Assembly: GCA_947685225.1 (NCBI GenBank)
Contig: CANTUV010000024.1
Location: forward strand, 55,394,001 to 55,458,000
Direction of reading: 5' to 3'
DNA: 64,000 bases
From: Garcia nutans
Lineage: Eukaryota; Streptophyta; Magnoliopsida; Malpighiales; Euphorbiaceae
Shown piece after piece: positions 11,925 to 22,832 of this stretch (the stretch's first letter is position 1; every line of letters starts with the position of its first letter). The position numbers and the translations under genes are program-made. The notes beneath the pieces are model-generated. The model saw only the letters and a list, made by a program, of their open reading frames with translations, was not told the DNA's origin and searched no databases.

Positions 11925-12120
11925 CCAAAATCTTACCTCGGATTGAGAACCCAAATCCAGTCTCAGGTCGAGAATCCAAATCCATTCTCAGATTGAGGAC
12001 CTAAAATCTATCCTCGGGTCAAGAATCTAGGATTGGGAACCCAAATCTAATTTGGAGTTGAGAATCCAAATCCGGTCTCGGGTCGAGAACCCAAATTGAA
12101 TCTTAGGTTGAGAACCCACC
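11925..12120. repeat. Tandem array in Tat-0 LTR
   Basis: About seven degenerate units of roughly 25-31 bp, each built on GAGAACCCAAATCCAG with GGTCGAGAACCC variants. The inverse core CTCGACCCGAGA relates it to the arrays at 40475-41465 and 52000-52740. Confidence 0.8.
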
Positions 12121-12647
12121 TCATCCAAGGTCATCATAAAGTCATATTGCTTTTCACTCTCTTCTACTTATGTCTCAGATCGTTCAAACTGGGGGCAAAA
12201 TTATAGACCCTTAATTTTGGCCCTAAGCTAGTCTGATCCCAATTAGAGAAGGCCATGCTAAGTTTGGTCTAATTTTAAAAGCTTAAACCTAGTTTATAGC
12301 TTTAAATTACATTGATCCAGTTTTAAAAGGCCTAAAGTAAGTCAGATTAATTTTAACAGCCCTAAACCTAGTTTGATTTAATATTTAAAGACAACAACAA
12401 GCTCGATTCATTTTCAAAATTCAAAACTAAGCTAGACCGGCCCCTGAGTATAAAATAATGATGAATTAGCTAAGCCAATTGGCCATTGTATGGGTTCCAT
12501 GGAGAATTGGCATTGTCTAATTTGCAATGGTCTTTTAATCCGGGTATAACTTGGTTTACTAAGTAATTTTAGACTTCCTAATTAAGATTAGTCTTCAATT
12601 AGCCATCATATTAGTTTATTAGGGTTTGGGCTTTAAACCCTTTTTTC

Positions 12648-12656
12648 CTATAAATA
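12648..12656 (+). promoter_or_regulatory. TATA box of Tat-0 LTR
   Basis: CTATAAATA at the same relative place as in the three other Tat LTRs (reverse-complemented there, at 39859, 48998 and 51441). It sets the transcription direction of this LTR as plus. Confidence 0.7.
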
Positions 12657-13586
12657 CATAGGTTAAGCAGCAACATTGAGGGGGAGGAAAAAAGACAAAG
12701 CAGCATAACAACAATCAACCAAAAAGAAACAAAACATATACACAATAATCCAAGAGCCAGGAACTAAAAAACTATCTTGATTGCATTTAACCTCCAGCCA
12801 AAACCATAGTGGATTCAGGTAATAAGTTGGGTCATCTCTTTCAATTTGGTGGAGCCACCAAAAGAAGGTGCATTTTCATGTTTAATTCATTTAAACTAAA
12901 CAGAGGTTATCACTTATCATTGTCTATAACGTTTATTGCTTTCATTATTTCATCCAGTAGCTATTTTACTTTCTAATATCTTCATGCAGTAAGTTAGTTT
13001 AGCTTGCAATAATTATGTAAACCATTTAAATCATAATCATCTTTGCATAAAAACATGATAGGACATCCAGTAGCAAAACCATTAAAAGTATTAGTTTTAA
13101 TATAAAAAGAACCTTGCGGGCAGTTTATGCAAAACCCAAATAATATGATTTAATTTGATTCAAACCCCTAATCTATTAGGTTTAGCTTTAAATTGTATGC
13201 TCTAATACTGAATTTTTATGTTTTGATCCAAGAACTTTAGTTTATTTCACAAAACCCTAATTTAATCCCAAAACCCTAGTTTGCATAATTAAGGACCTAA
13301 AATACTAATTGTTATACCAAAACCCTAATTTGTATGTTTAAAACCCTAGAATTATTCATACCAATGAACACTAATTTTGTATATCTTATGCTTTATTTAA
13401 GATTAAAACTTAGATTTAATTATTCAATACATTATTATGTGCTTATGATGAATAATTTATTATTATTTTGCCTATGATGAATGTTTGAATGGTTCAATTA
13501 TATTTAGTTAATTATTTAAACTTCAAGGATGTATGAGATATGTTTCCACTTCGTGGGTACCTCATTTGTTAAGATCAATGTAATTT

Positions 13587-13591
13587 AATTT
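13587..13591. other. Left target duplication of Tekay-2 (AATTT)
   Basis: AATTT abuts the left LTR end and recurs at 32958-32962 after the right LTR. Confidence 0.92.
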
Positions 13592-15780
13592 TGTAACAGC
13601 CCTATATACCGTATACGTACCAAGCATGCTTAGATGATCGTAACATACGTATACTGAATATAGAAAATGCCACAGTTTAAAAAGAAACACAACAAATATC
13701 TTTGTAAATAAGTGAAACCAATCTCAAACATTTAAAAGAAATCCAAAAGACACTATATAAAAATATTTATTAATTCACAGCGGAAGTTATTACAAGTATA
13801 TTATAAATAAAAGTTTACAAAACATAGAATATATATACATGATTGGCAGCTCTTCTCTGATCTTTAAGTCCCAAAATAACACTTAATGTCTACTCTCACT
13901 CGGTCTTGAGGAGCTCTCAGGTTCAACTCTGTTACCTGCGCGATTAAACAATATCGCACTAAGCCAACGGCTTAGTAGTACAAAATATACCAACACTATA
14001 CTATAATGCCATGCAATGTCACACATTTGATTACTCAAATCAGTATCATAGATGAAAGGTTAACAACATACCTTTATATTTCATTAACCACATATATAAA
14101 CATATCACATTTCAATATTCTTTCCATATATCTCATTAGTTAATCATTTTACCATACATGAATCACATTAAACAAAGACAAACATGGGCCCAAGACACAC
14201 TAATATGCCATTCAACTTTCAGAGTTAATGCTTTGGTTTTGTTATCACATTTATCATTATCATAAACCCAACTAGGCTTCAAGGATTTAGGTTCAACCAA
14301 GCTTCAAGGGTTATAACATCTCAATTAGGCTTCAAGGATCAAATCCAACCTAACTTCAAGAGAATGTTACCAATAGGCATGCCACCAACAACAAAACTCT
14401 GAAAATGAATAACACATTAGACACACAATTCATTTATTGTTTCATTTTCAATTCTCATCATCAATTAGGCAAACATGCCTTATGTTCTTTCAATTGAATC
14501 ATCATAGCCAAACACAATGGCTTCACATCACATTTGAGTTATCATAGCCAATCACAATGGCCTCATATCATGTTGTATATAAATTCATATTATTCACATA
14601 GCATCATTGGTATAACATTTCAAGATACATTATTCATATAACACATTGCCATTCACAAGTTTCACAATGCATATTACATCTCCTTGTTCATATAATATCA
14701 TATGCATTAGCAAATGGAAGTTCAAACTCAATCATGTAAGAAGAACAAAAACCAAACACAGTAACCAACACACTCAAGGGACACGGCCAAGCTTGTGGCC
14801 GTGTCTCTCAACCAAAAGCCTCTCAACCAAAAGCAACAGAAGCCAACATGGGCAAGGGACACGGCCGTGTCTCCTCCAAAAATCACCAACACGGCCAAAT
14901 TTCCATGGACTTGGCCGTGTCTCTCATGAATTGGCCGTGTCTCTCCTTGCTTTGGCCGTGTCTCTCATGAATTGAAATCCTAACATCTCCAAGTTCCCTT
15001 TTTGTTGCACTCAATTACATTATACACAATATAGCATAAGTCAAATGAATGTAATCCATGTTCTAAACACATATTTACCACAATATTCACCTTAACAACC
15101 CATCATCAACACATTTAATCACCTTTCACTTCAAAATCCTAAACAAAAACAACATCACTTTTAACCTACCATCTTCAACCAAAACCAAACCAACACTAAA
15201 TTAACTCACAATCAATTTCAACATTTAGAAACTCATCTCAAACATACCAAATCATAATATTATCAAATCACAACACACTTCAAACATATCTTCAAAATAC
15301 CAAAGGAAAACAAGAGAGTACTTACCTTAGATGAAGAAATTTCACAAATCTCCAACCAAAACCTTTGATTCTTCCTTTAATTTGATTCTAGCATCAAGAA
15401 CACCTCTCTTGCTCTCTCCTCTCTTGAATGGCCGGCACACAAAGGAGAAGAAAAGAAAAATTAACAAGTCAAACTTCTTTTCTTCTTTAAATATCCACCA
15501 AGCAATTCCATCAACACAATTACTTAAATGCCCTTTTCTATTTGTTCACACTTCCTTTAAAACTCTTGCCCTTTTAAGTAATTTCACTCATCCCAAATAA
15601 AAAATATCTTCTTCCCTTGACTTTACACTTGACCAACATATATGTTATATATATTAACATATATACAACATATACATTCCATTAACACAATCATTTCCTT
15701 TGCTAAAACATATGTACATTTAATTCAAATCAAACAACAATAATATTCAAAACTTCTAGGGCATACATTGGGATATTACA
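13592..15780 (-). repeat. Tekay-2 3' LTR, 2189 bp
   Basis: On the plus strand it begins TGTAACAGCC and ends GGGATATTACA. It is nearly identical to 30767-32957. It contains the GACACGGCC cassette (14776-14965), tandem GCTTCAAGG repeats (about 14272-14365), and the conserved hairpin pair near 13935-13980. Open frames in it (for example 14646-14975) are copied in the other LTR and carry no gene motif. Confidence 0.95.
14776..14965. repeat. GACACGGCC palindrome cassette in Tekay-2 3' LTR
   Basis: At least six GGCCGTGTC/GACACGGCC half-sites occur within 190 bp. They include GACACGGCC...GGCCGTGTC pairs and GGACACGGCCGTGTCTCC, in an LTR that is otherwise AT-rich. The same block lies at 31952-32140. 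Confidence 0.85.
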
Positions 15781-15793
15781 ATTCTCCCCCTCT
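15781..15793 (-). other. Polypurine tract of Tekay-2
   Basis: Minus strand AGAGGGGGAGAAT directly before the 3' LTR, the same as in Tekay-3. Confidence 0.88.
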
Positions 15794-15826
15794 AAAAAGA
15801 AATTTCGTCCTCGAAATTACCTGATA

Positions 15827-18800
15827 TCAAGTCTGGAATAGTTGAGGATATTGATCTCGCATGGTTTGTTCACTCTCCCAAGTTGCTTCTTCTCTCCCAT
15901 GATTTTTCCACAAAATCTTTACCAAAGGCACTTTCTTATTTCTCAACTCTTTCACATCCCGTGCCAAGATAGCAACTGGTTCTTCTTCGAATGTCAAATC
16001 TGGACTCACTTCAATAGATTCAATTGGCATCACATGAGATGGATCTGACCTGTATCTCCTCAACATAGAAACATGAAATACATTATGAATCCTTTCTAAC
16101 TCAGGTGGCAAAGCAAACCGATAAGCAACTGGCCCAACTCTTTCCAAAACTTCATACGGTCTAATGAAACGAGGACTCAATTTCCCTTTCTGACCAAACC
16201 TCAAGATCTTTTTCCAAGGAGACACCTTCAAAAATACTTTATCTCCCACATTATATTCAATGTCTCTCCTCTTCAAATCTGAATAAGATTTTTGTCGGTC
16301 TGAAGCTGTTTTCAACCTCTCTCGAATCACTTTCACTTTCTCTTCAGTTTCTTTGACCAAATCAGGACCAATTAACTTACCTTCTCCAAGCTCATTCCAA
16401 CATAAAGGTGTCCTACATCATCTACCATATAATACCTCGAATGGTACCATACCAATACTTGATTGATGACTGCTGTTGTAAGCAAATTCAACAAGTGGTA
16501 AGAATCCATCCCAACTTCCAGAGAAATCAATAACACAGCTTCTCAACATGTCCTCGATAATCTGTATCACCCTCTCGGACTGCCCATCTGCCTGCGGATG
16601 GAAAGCAGTACTGAAATGCAATCGAGAACCCAATGCACCATGTAAGCTCTTCCAAAACCTTGAAGTAAACCTGGGATCTCGGTCAGACACTATAGAAGTT
16701 GGAACACCATACAGCTTCACAATCTCATGGATATACAGCTCAGCTAACCTTTCCAAAGAGTAATCCATCCGAACCAGAAGAAAATGAGCTGTCTTAGTCA
16801 ACCTGTCAACAATCACCCAAATAGCATCATGCTTTCTTTGTGTCAATGGCAGACCAGATACGAAATCCATGGTTACTCTATCCCATTTCCATTCAGGCAC
16901 TGCTAACAGTTGAAGTAACCATGTTGGAACTTGATGCTCAGCTTTTACCCTCTGACATGTGAGACATTTAGACACAAAATTTGCAATGTTTCTCTTCATA
17001 CCAGACCACCAATAATGTTGTCTCAAATCATGATACATCTTTTGTACTGCCCGGATGCAAAGCAAATACTGACTGATGTGCTTCTTCTAAAATGACCCTT
17101 CTCAAATAAGTATCATCAGGTACACACATTTTGTTCTTAAACCAAAGACTCCCATCCCCTCTCATAATAAAATCTCGACCCTTTCCACTCTGGCAATCTG
17201 AAATAATCTTCTGAATCTTCTCATAAGCTAATTGAGCCTCTTTAATCTGATCCAACAATACTGGTTTCAATTGCAACTGTGCCAACAATGCACCATCATC
17301 ACAAGATACAAAACTAGCATGCAACGCTCTCAACTCAACAAGCAACGAGAGCGAATAAACAATCAAACCTGCTAAAGACTTCCGACTCAAGGCATCAGCA
17401 ACAACATTTGCTTTACCAGGATGATAATCAATCAAACAGTCGTAGTCTTTAATCAACTCTAACCATCTCCTCTGTCGAAGATTTATCTTTCTTTGGACAC
17501 CCAAATATTTTAAACTTTTATGATCGGTATAGATAAAACACTTTTCCCCATACAGATAATGTCGCCAAATCTTCAATGCAAACACAATGGCTGCCAACTC
17601 TAAATCATGGGTCGAATAATTGAGCTCATGCAGTTTCAACTGTCGAGAAGCATAAGCTATCACTTTACCTTCTTGCATCAGAACACAACCCAAACCACTA
17701 TGTGAAGCATCACTGTAAATCACATATGGTTTATCTTCCATAGGTAAAGTAAGAACATGAGCTTGAGTCAACATTTCTTTCAGCTGTTCGAAAATAGCTT
17801 GACACTGATCTGTCCACAAAAATCTAACTCCCTTTCGAAGTAATCTGGTAAGTGGAGTAGCTATCAAAGAAAATCCTTTCACAAACCGCCGGTAATAGCC
17901 TGCCAAACCCAGAAAACTTCTAACTTCAGTCACAGACTTTGGTGGACTCCAATTCAGAATAGCTTCAACCTTACTCGGATCAACTCTAATACCTTCGGTT
18001 GAAACTATGTGACCGAGAAAAGTAACTTGGTCAAGCCAAAACTCACACTTCGATAGTTTAGCAAACAATTGCTTCTCTCTCAAAATCTGCAGTACAATCC
18101 GCAGATGCTTATCATGCTCCTCCTCATTACGCGAATACACCAAAATATCATCAATAAAGACCACTACAAACTGATCAAGATAGGGCCTAAACACCCTATT
18201 CATCAAATCCATAAAAACAGCAGGTGCATTCGTCAAACCAAAAGGCATAACTAGAAACTCAAAATGCCCATACCTCATACGAAAGTCTGTCTTAGGAATA
18301 TCCTCAGCTCTGACCCTTAACTGATGGTACCCTGATCTCAAATCAATTTTAGAAAACACTACTGCACCCTTCAATTGATAAAAGAGATCATCAATTCTAG
18401 GCAAAGGATATTTATTTTTAATAGTCACTCTGTTCAATTGCCTATAATCGATACATAATCTCATAGTACCATCCTTCTTCTTCACAAATAGAACAGGAGC
18501 TCCCCACGGTGAAACACTAGGGCGAACAAACCCTTTATCCAACAACTCCTGCAACTGCACTTTCAGTTCTCTCAGTTCAGCAGGTGCCATTCTATAAGGA
18601 GTAATGGAGATAGGAGTGGTACCAGGCAATAATTCAATACCAAACTTCACCTCTCTCTCAGGAGGCAACCCTAGCAACTCCTCTGGAAACACATCTGGAA
18701 ACTCTGCAACTGTGGGTGTATCATCAAGTTGAGAACCTTTTATTCTAGTATCCACAACATAAGCAAGATAAGCATCACACCCTTTTCTAATCAATCTCCT

Positions 18801-20045
18801 AGCTGCAACAGCTGAAACAAACAAGGATGCTAGCTGTCCCTGCTCACTAGCTACTAACACCTCTCTACCATCACTGGTTCTCAAGGTAACAACTTTCTTT
18901 TTACAATCTACCACAGCTCCATGTCTAGATAGCCAGTCCATGCCTAGAATCACATCATATTCCTTAAAAGGCATCTCAATCAAATCTCCAAGAAACTCCT
19001 CACCTTGCACCATCACTGCACTATCTCGGTGCACTTTGCTAACAATCACACTATGCCCTAAAGGATTTGTCACCAAAACATCAAATCCTAGGGATTCAGC
19101 ATGCACATTAGACACAGGCAAAACAGATGCACTAATATATGAATGTGTGGAACCCGAATCAATCAAAGCAAGTACTGAAATACCAAATAAAGAAAAAATA
19201 CCAGCTATGACTGCCGAAGCATCTGGTTGCCTCTGCATCACATAAATCCTCTGAGAAGATCCAGCCTCCTCTGGTCTACTCTCTCTGGATGTAGAATCTC
19301 CTCTAGAACTGAACCCAGATCTACCTCCTCTGATGAAACCTCTGCCTCCACGACCTCCCCTCACACTAGGTCGGGAAGCTGCAGTATCCACTGACATCCG
19401 CTCCTGTCTCTCAGGACAATCTCTAACAAAGTGATCAGGCGACCCACATCTGAAACATACCCCTGTCACACCAGTACTCCAACAAGGACCACCATGTGGT
19501 CTACCACAATGAATGCATATGGGTAAGGTGGATCTCTGCATCACTGGGGTCGGAGCACTCGCCACTGAAACTGTAGGTCTAGATCTATGCCTCTGAAACT
19601 GTACTGACCTACCCGCTGGCCTCTGACTCCTACTAACCCGAGGAACAAAACTTCCTTTACCTCTTTTCACAGATAAAGACCCTGCCTCAAACTGGGGCCT
19701 TCTAACCCTGATCTCTTCCTCTGAAGCAGCTGCAATAACCTGAGCTCTTTCCACGCTCCTAGCTGCTGCCACAAGCTGGGAAAAATCATGATATCTAGAT
19801 CCAGCCACATGACACATGATAGAGGGCCTCAATCCCTCCTCAAATCTCCTACATCTATCAATCTCATCAGATATAATACCCCCAGCATAATGGCTCAACC
19901 GGATAAACTCAACCTCATATTCCGTTACTGACCGGTTGTCTTGTTTCAAGCTTAGAAACTCCATTTTCTTCACATCTTTGTACTCCCTAGGAGTATACTT
20001 CAATTCAAACTCTTTTAGAAAATCAGCATAGGACAGTGTTGGTGG
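15827..20045 (-). pseudogene. gag-pol: Tekay-2 gag-pro-pol, main part (two breaks)
   Basis: Continues the gag frame interrupted at 30157. In order: Gag core (LKYTPREYKDVKKMEFLSL), basic linker, zinc knuckle CFRCGSPDHFVRDC (about 19430), protease LIDSGSTHSYIS (about 19145) with intact DSG, RT with VVFIDDILVYS (about 18150), RNase H with YSDASHSGLGCVLMQ and YTDHKSLKYL, integrase finger, core motifs (VTMDFVSGLP, IVSDRDPRF, GQSERVIQIIEDM), and chromodomain-like tail ending YPQLFQT. About 990 residues are open (17028-20003). It is broken by one extra A in a run at 17040-17043 and by an arginine-to-stop change at 16418-16420. The RT, protease and integrase catalytic residues look intact. Inactive as it stands because of the breaks and the nested insertion. 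Confidence 0.95.
20041..20045. other. Left target duplication of Tekay-3 (GGTGG)
   Basis: GGTGG before 20046 recurs at 30157-30161. Both copies lie in the gag codons of Tekay-2 (DDPP region). Confidence 0.95.
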
Positions 20046-21150
20046 TGTAATATCCTTAATTATGCCCTAGTAGTCTTGGTGTTATTGTTGTTGCACTTGA
20101 ATTGTGTATATATATATTGTAATAAGTTGATAAGAAGTTGGAAGAGAATGTTTATGTATGGTGATTGGGAAAGGAAATAGGGTTTAGAGACAAGTTTATA
20201 TGTTGTGTATATGGTGATATATATAACATATAAAGTGGTCAAAATGGAAAGTCAAGGTGTTGGATAGTGGAGGAAGATATTTCTTTTATTATTGAGTAAT
20301 TACAATTGGGCACATAAGAGACAAAATGTTAGTTATATAGTTAAGGGTATTTTGGTAATTGTTTGAATTGGAATACTTGGTGGAGATTAAAGAAGAGTTG
20401 ACTTTGTTTCTTGTGGTTCAATTTTCTTCTTTCTTCTTGGTGTGGCCGGCTGAACAAAGGGACAAGGAGAGCAAGAGGATAATTGAAGGTTTTGATGATT
20501 TTAAGCTTGGATTGGAAGGAGTTTTCAAGTTTACAAGTTGGAATTTCAAGGAATTTCATTAATTGGTAAGTTTTCTCTTGTTTGCCTTTGTTATTTTTGA
20601 AGCTTGGTTTGAGTTGAGTTGTGTTTTGATGATGGTGTGATTAAATGGGTTATGGTGTGATTTTTAAGTGTTGATTTTGCTTGTTAGATGAGAAGTTGAG
20701 TTGGTGTTGGTATTGGAAGTGGTTGTGTTGAGTTTGTGTTAGGGTTTGAGTTTGTAAGTGTTGTCAATGTTATAGAAATTGATGTATTATATTATTGTTT
20801 GGATTAGGTTTTGGAAGAAGTGGTTTATCTTAATTGTAAAGTGAACAATCTTTGGAATAGAAGATTTCTTGGAGTTGTTTGAGTGTTTATAAGGTAAGTA
20901 CAACTATTTGTTTACAAACATGCATATAATGTGTAAGCTTAACATTCTTTTGGTTGTAAATGTGTTGTGGTATCAAATGTGTTATTAATGTGTTTTGATG
21001 ATGTAAATAAGTATTGAGAATGTTGATTGTGTCCATTTTAAATGAGGTTATGTTGTGTATAATGTGTTTGATGTTAAACAAAAGAAAGTTTGTTAAAGTT
21101 AGGGTTTATGCATGAGACACGTGAATTGGGGCGGTCGCGATTATTGAAGT

Positions 21151-21366
21151 GCGGTCGCTACTTAGATTGAACTTCTGACTGCGAAACCTACTGTGTTAAG
21201 GGTTCATCTTTGATTGTGAAGTGCGGTCGCGACTTAGATCGAACTTCTGACCGCGAAACCTACTGTGTTAAGGTTTCATCTTTGATTGTGAAGTGCGGTC
21301 GCGACTCAGATCGGACCTCTGACCGCGAAACCTACTGTGATAAATTTTTATCTTTTGATTGTGTAG
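21151..21366. repeat. 72-bp CpG-rich cassette, 3 units (5' LTR)
   Basis: GCGGTCGC begins at 21151, 21223 and 21295, exactly 72 bp apart; half-units flank both sides. Each unit has GCGGTCGCGAC and, 26 bases on, GACCGCGAA, so GCGGTC and GACCGC can pair. GTCGCGAC is itself a palindrome. Confidence 0.9.
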
Positions 21367-22236
21367 AACGGTCGCGACTTAGCTTGGTGCGACCGCGATA
21401 GTCGTTCTGTTCTGTTTTATTTGAAGTAAGTAAAGAATGTAAAGCATGTTGCTTATATGATAATGTAATGTGAATTGTGATTGATTATGATAATTAAGAT
21501 GATATGTGAGGCCATTGTGATTGGGCCAAGATAATTCAAATGAAATGGTTGAGGCATGATTGCCTAATAAATTATGAATTGTGAAATGAATTGAGAAAGA
21601 ATAAATGAAATGTTAGTATGCCTAATGTGTTAATTCAACTTTCAGAGTCATGTATTTGATGGCATGCCTATAACTCATTGGATAGGCGAAATGGGAGGCC
21701 CGTAAGCCGAGTCCAATTTGAGTAATGTTTATGAATCACTGGATAGGTGAAATGGGAGGCCCGTAAACCGATTCCAGTTGTAAAATGTGAATATGGAATG
21801 ATGGTGAAATGGGAGACCCGTAAACCACTTCCATTTGAGAATTTGTAACAGTCTAACCAGGTTGAGGATCTCCTCATGTTAATGGGTTGATGGTCCAAGA
21901 GACTGGGTCTGTTACGCTATCCATGGATAGAGATATGATATATATTGCCTACGGGCTTGATGATTGTGATATTGAATCAAACACAGGGACTCTGAACTTT
22001 GAATAACATATTAGGGTGTTTTGGCCCAGGTATGTCTTAGGTTTAATGTAATTTAGGATTTTTGAATCGTGACCATTGCCTAATGAAATTGATGAGTAAT
22101 GATATATTATAATGTTCTGAAATGTAATTATGGTATGATAATTTATGATGAATAAGTTATGACTTGCTATGTATTATTTACTTGATTGAGTGTCATGAGC
22201 ATTGCATCAAGCATTTTGATAGTGTAGTTGTTTTAC

Positions 22237-22272
22237 TAAGCCGTTGGCTTAGCGCGATTGTGTTCATCGCGC
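22237..22272 (+). other. Conserved double hairpin in Tekay-3 5' LTR
   Basis: TAAGCC-GTT-GGCTTA (22237-22251) is followed at once by GCGCGAT-TGTGTTC-ATCGCGC (22252-22272). Both stems are perfect. The same pair occurs in every Tekay LTR of the window, near the end of the LTR. It may be a structured element of the transcribed RNA; the function is unknown. Confidence 0.75.
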
Positions 22273-22672
22273 AGGTGCTAGAGAAGAACCCGAGAGATCC
22301 ACTAGACCGAGTGAGTCTAGGAATTGAAGAGTTGTGTAGGACTTAAAGATCAAAGAGAAAGCTGCCAATCATGTATAGACTCTTTATGTTTTGTAAAGTA
22401 TTGGATTTAATGTATATGTATATAATTTTGTAAACTTGTACTTGGACATATTTATATATGCAAATACATTTGATAAAATTCCGCTGTGTATTTAAATCAA
22501 AGGTTTATACTTATTTTGTTTTACTTTAATAGTAAATACCATTATACTATATATATATATTGCAAATTGTTTATGGAAAAAAAATGTAGCATTCTTAGGT
22601 TCTATGTATGTTCATTACATGGTGGTGATATGTAGTGAACGTATTTGGAATTTAGGGGTGTTGCAATTGTTT

Positions 22673-22685
22673 TGGTATCAGAGCC
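22673..22685 (+). other. Primer binding site, initiator tRNA-Met
   Basis: TGGTATCAGAGCC lies seven bases after the 5' LTR and is the complement of the plant initiator tRNA-Met 3' end. Confidence 0.95.
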
Positions 22686-22832
22686 AAGGTTTGAGATTCT
22701 CAACCTAGGTAAAATGTAATAAAAAGAATATTTTGATTTTAAAAGTTGATTTTGAATAAAATATATGTTGGTATTGGCAGCCTTTGATCTTTAATAAGGT
22801 GTATTTGGTCGTGTTTGCAGATATAGGTAGTA

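Larger units (their letters stand above)
11918..13591 (+). repeat. Tat-0 LTR, left part, plus orientation
   Basis: In reverse complement this matches the Tat LTRs at 38702, 47628 and 49711: the tandem-repeat block, the GGGGGCAAA stretch near 12190-12200, a TATA box, and at its right end the counterpart of ATGAGGTACCCA...GTGGAAACATA. It is interrupted at 13592 by Tekay-2 and resumes at 32963. The left LTR end is not resolved. Confidence 0.75.
20046..22665 (+). repeat. Tekay-3 5' LTR, 2620 bp
   Basis: Begins TGTAATATCC and ends GGGGTGTTGCA. It contains three 72-bp cassette units (21151-21366), a diverged repeat with GGCGAAATGGGAGGCCCGTA (about 21685-21830), a conserved hairpin pair (22237-22272) and GGTATAT-poor AT-rich flanks. 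Short open frames in it recur in the 3' LTR and are not genes. Confidence 0.96.

Noticed and set aside
14646..14975. Open frame of about 109 residues, repeated at 31822-32160
   Set aside because: Lies over the GACACGGCC cassette in both LTRs of Tekay-2, and its end differs by an indel between copies; not a gene.
20359..20562. Duplicate short open frames at 20359 and 27847, and others in the Tekay-3 LTRs
   Set aside because: Present twice only because LTRs are duplicated; no domain or coding signature.
22673..22685. Possible tRNA gene remnants at primer sites
   Set aside because: Only the 3' complement of tRNA is present at each LTR edge; no cloverleaf.
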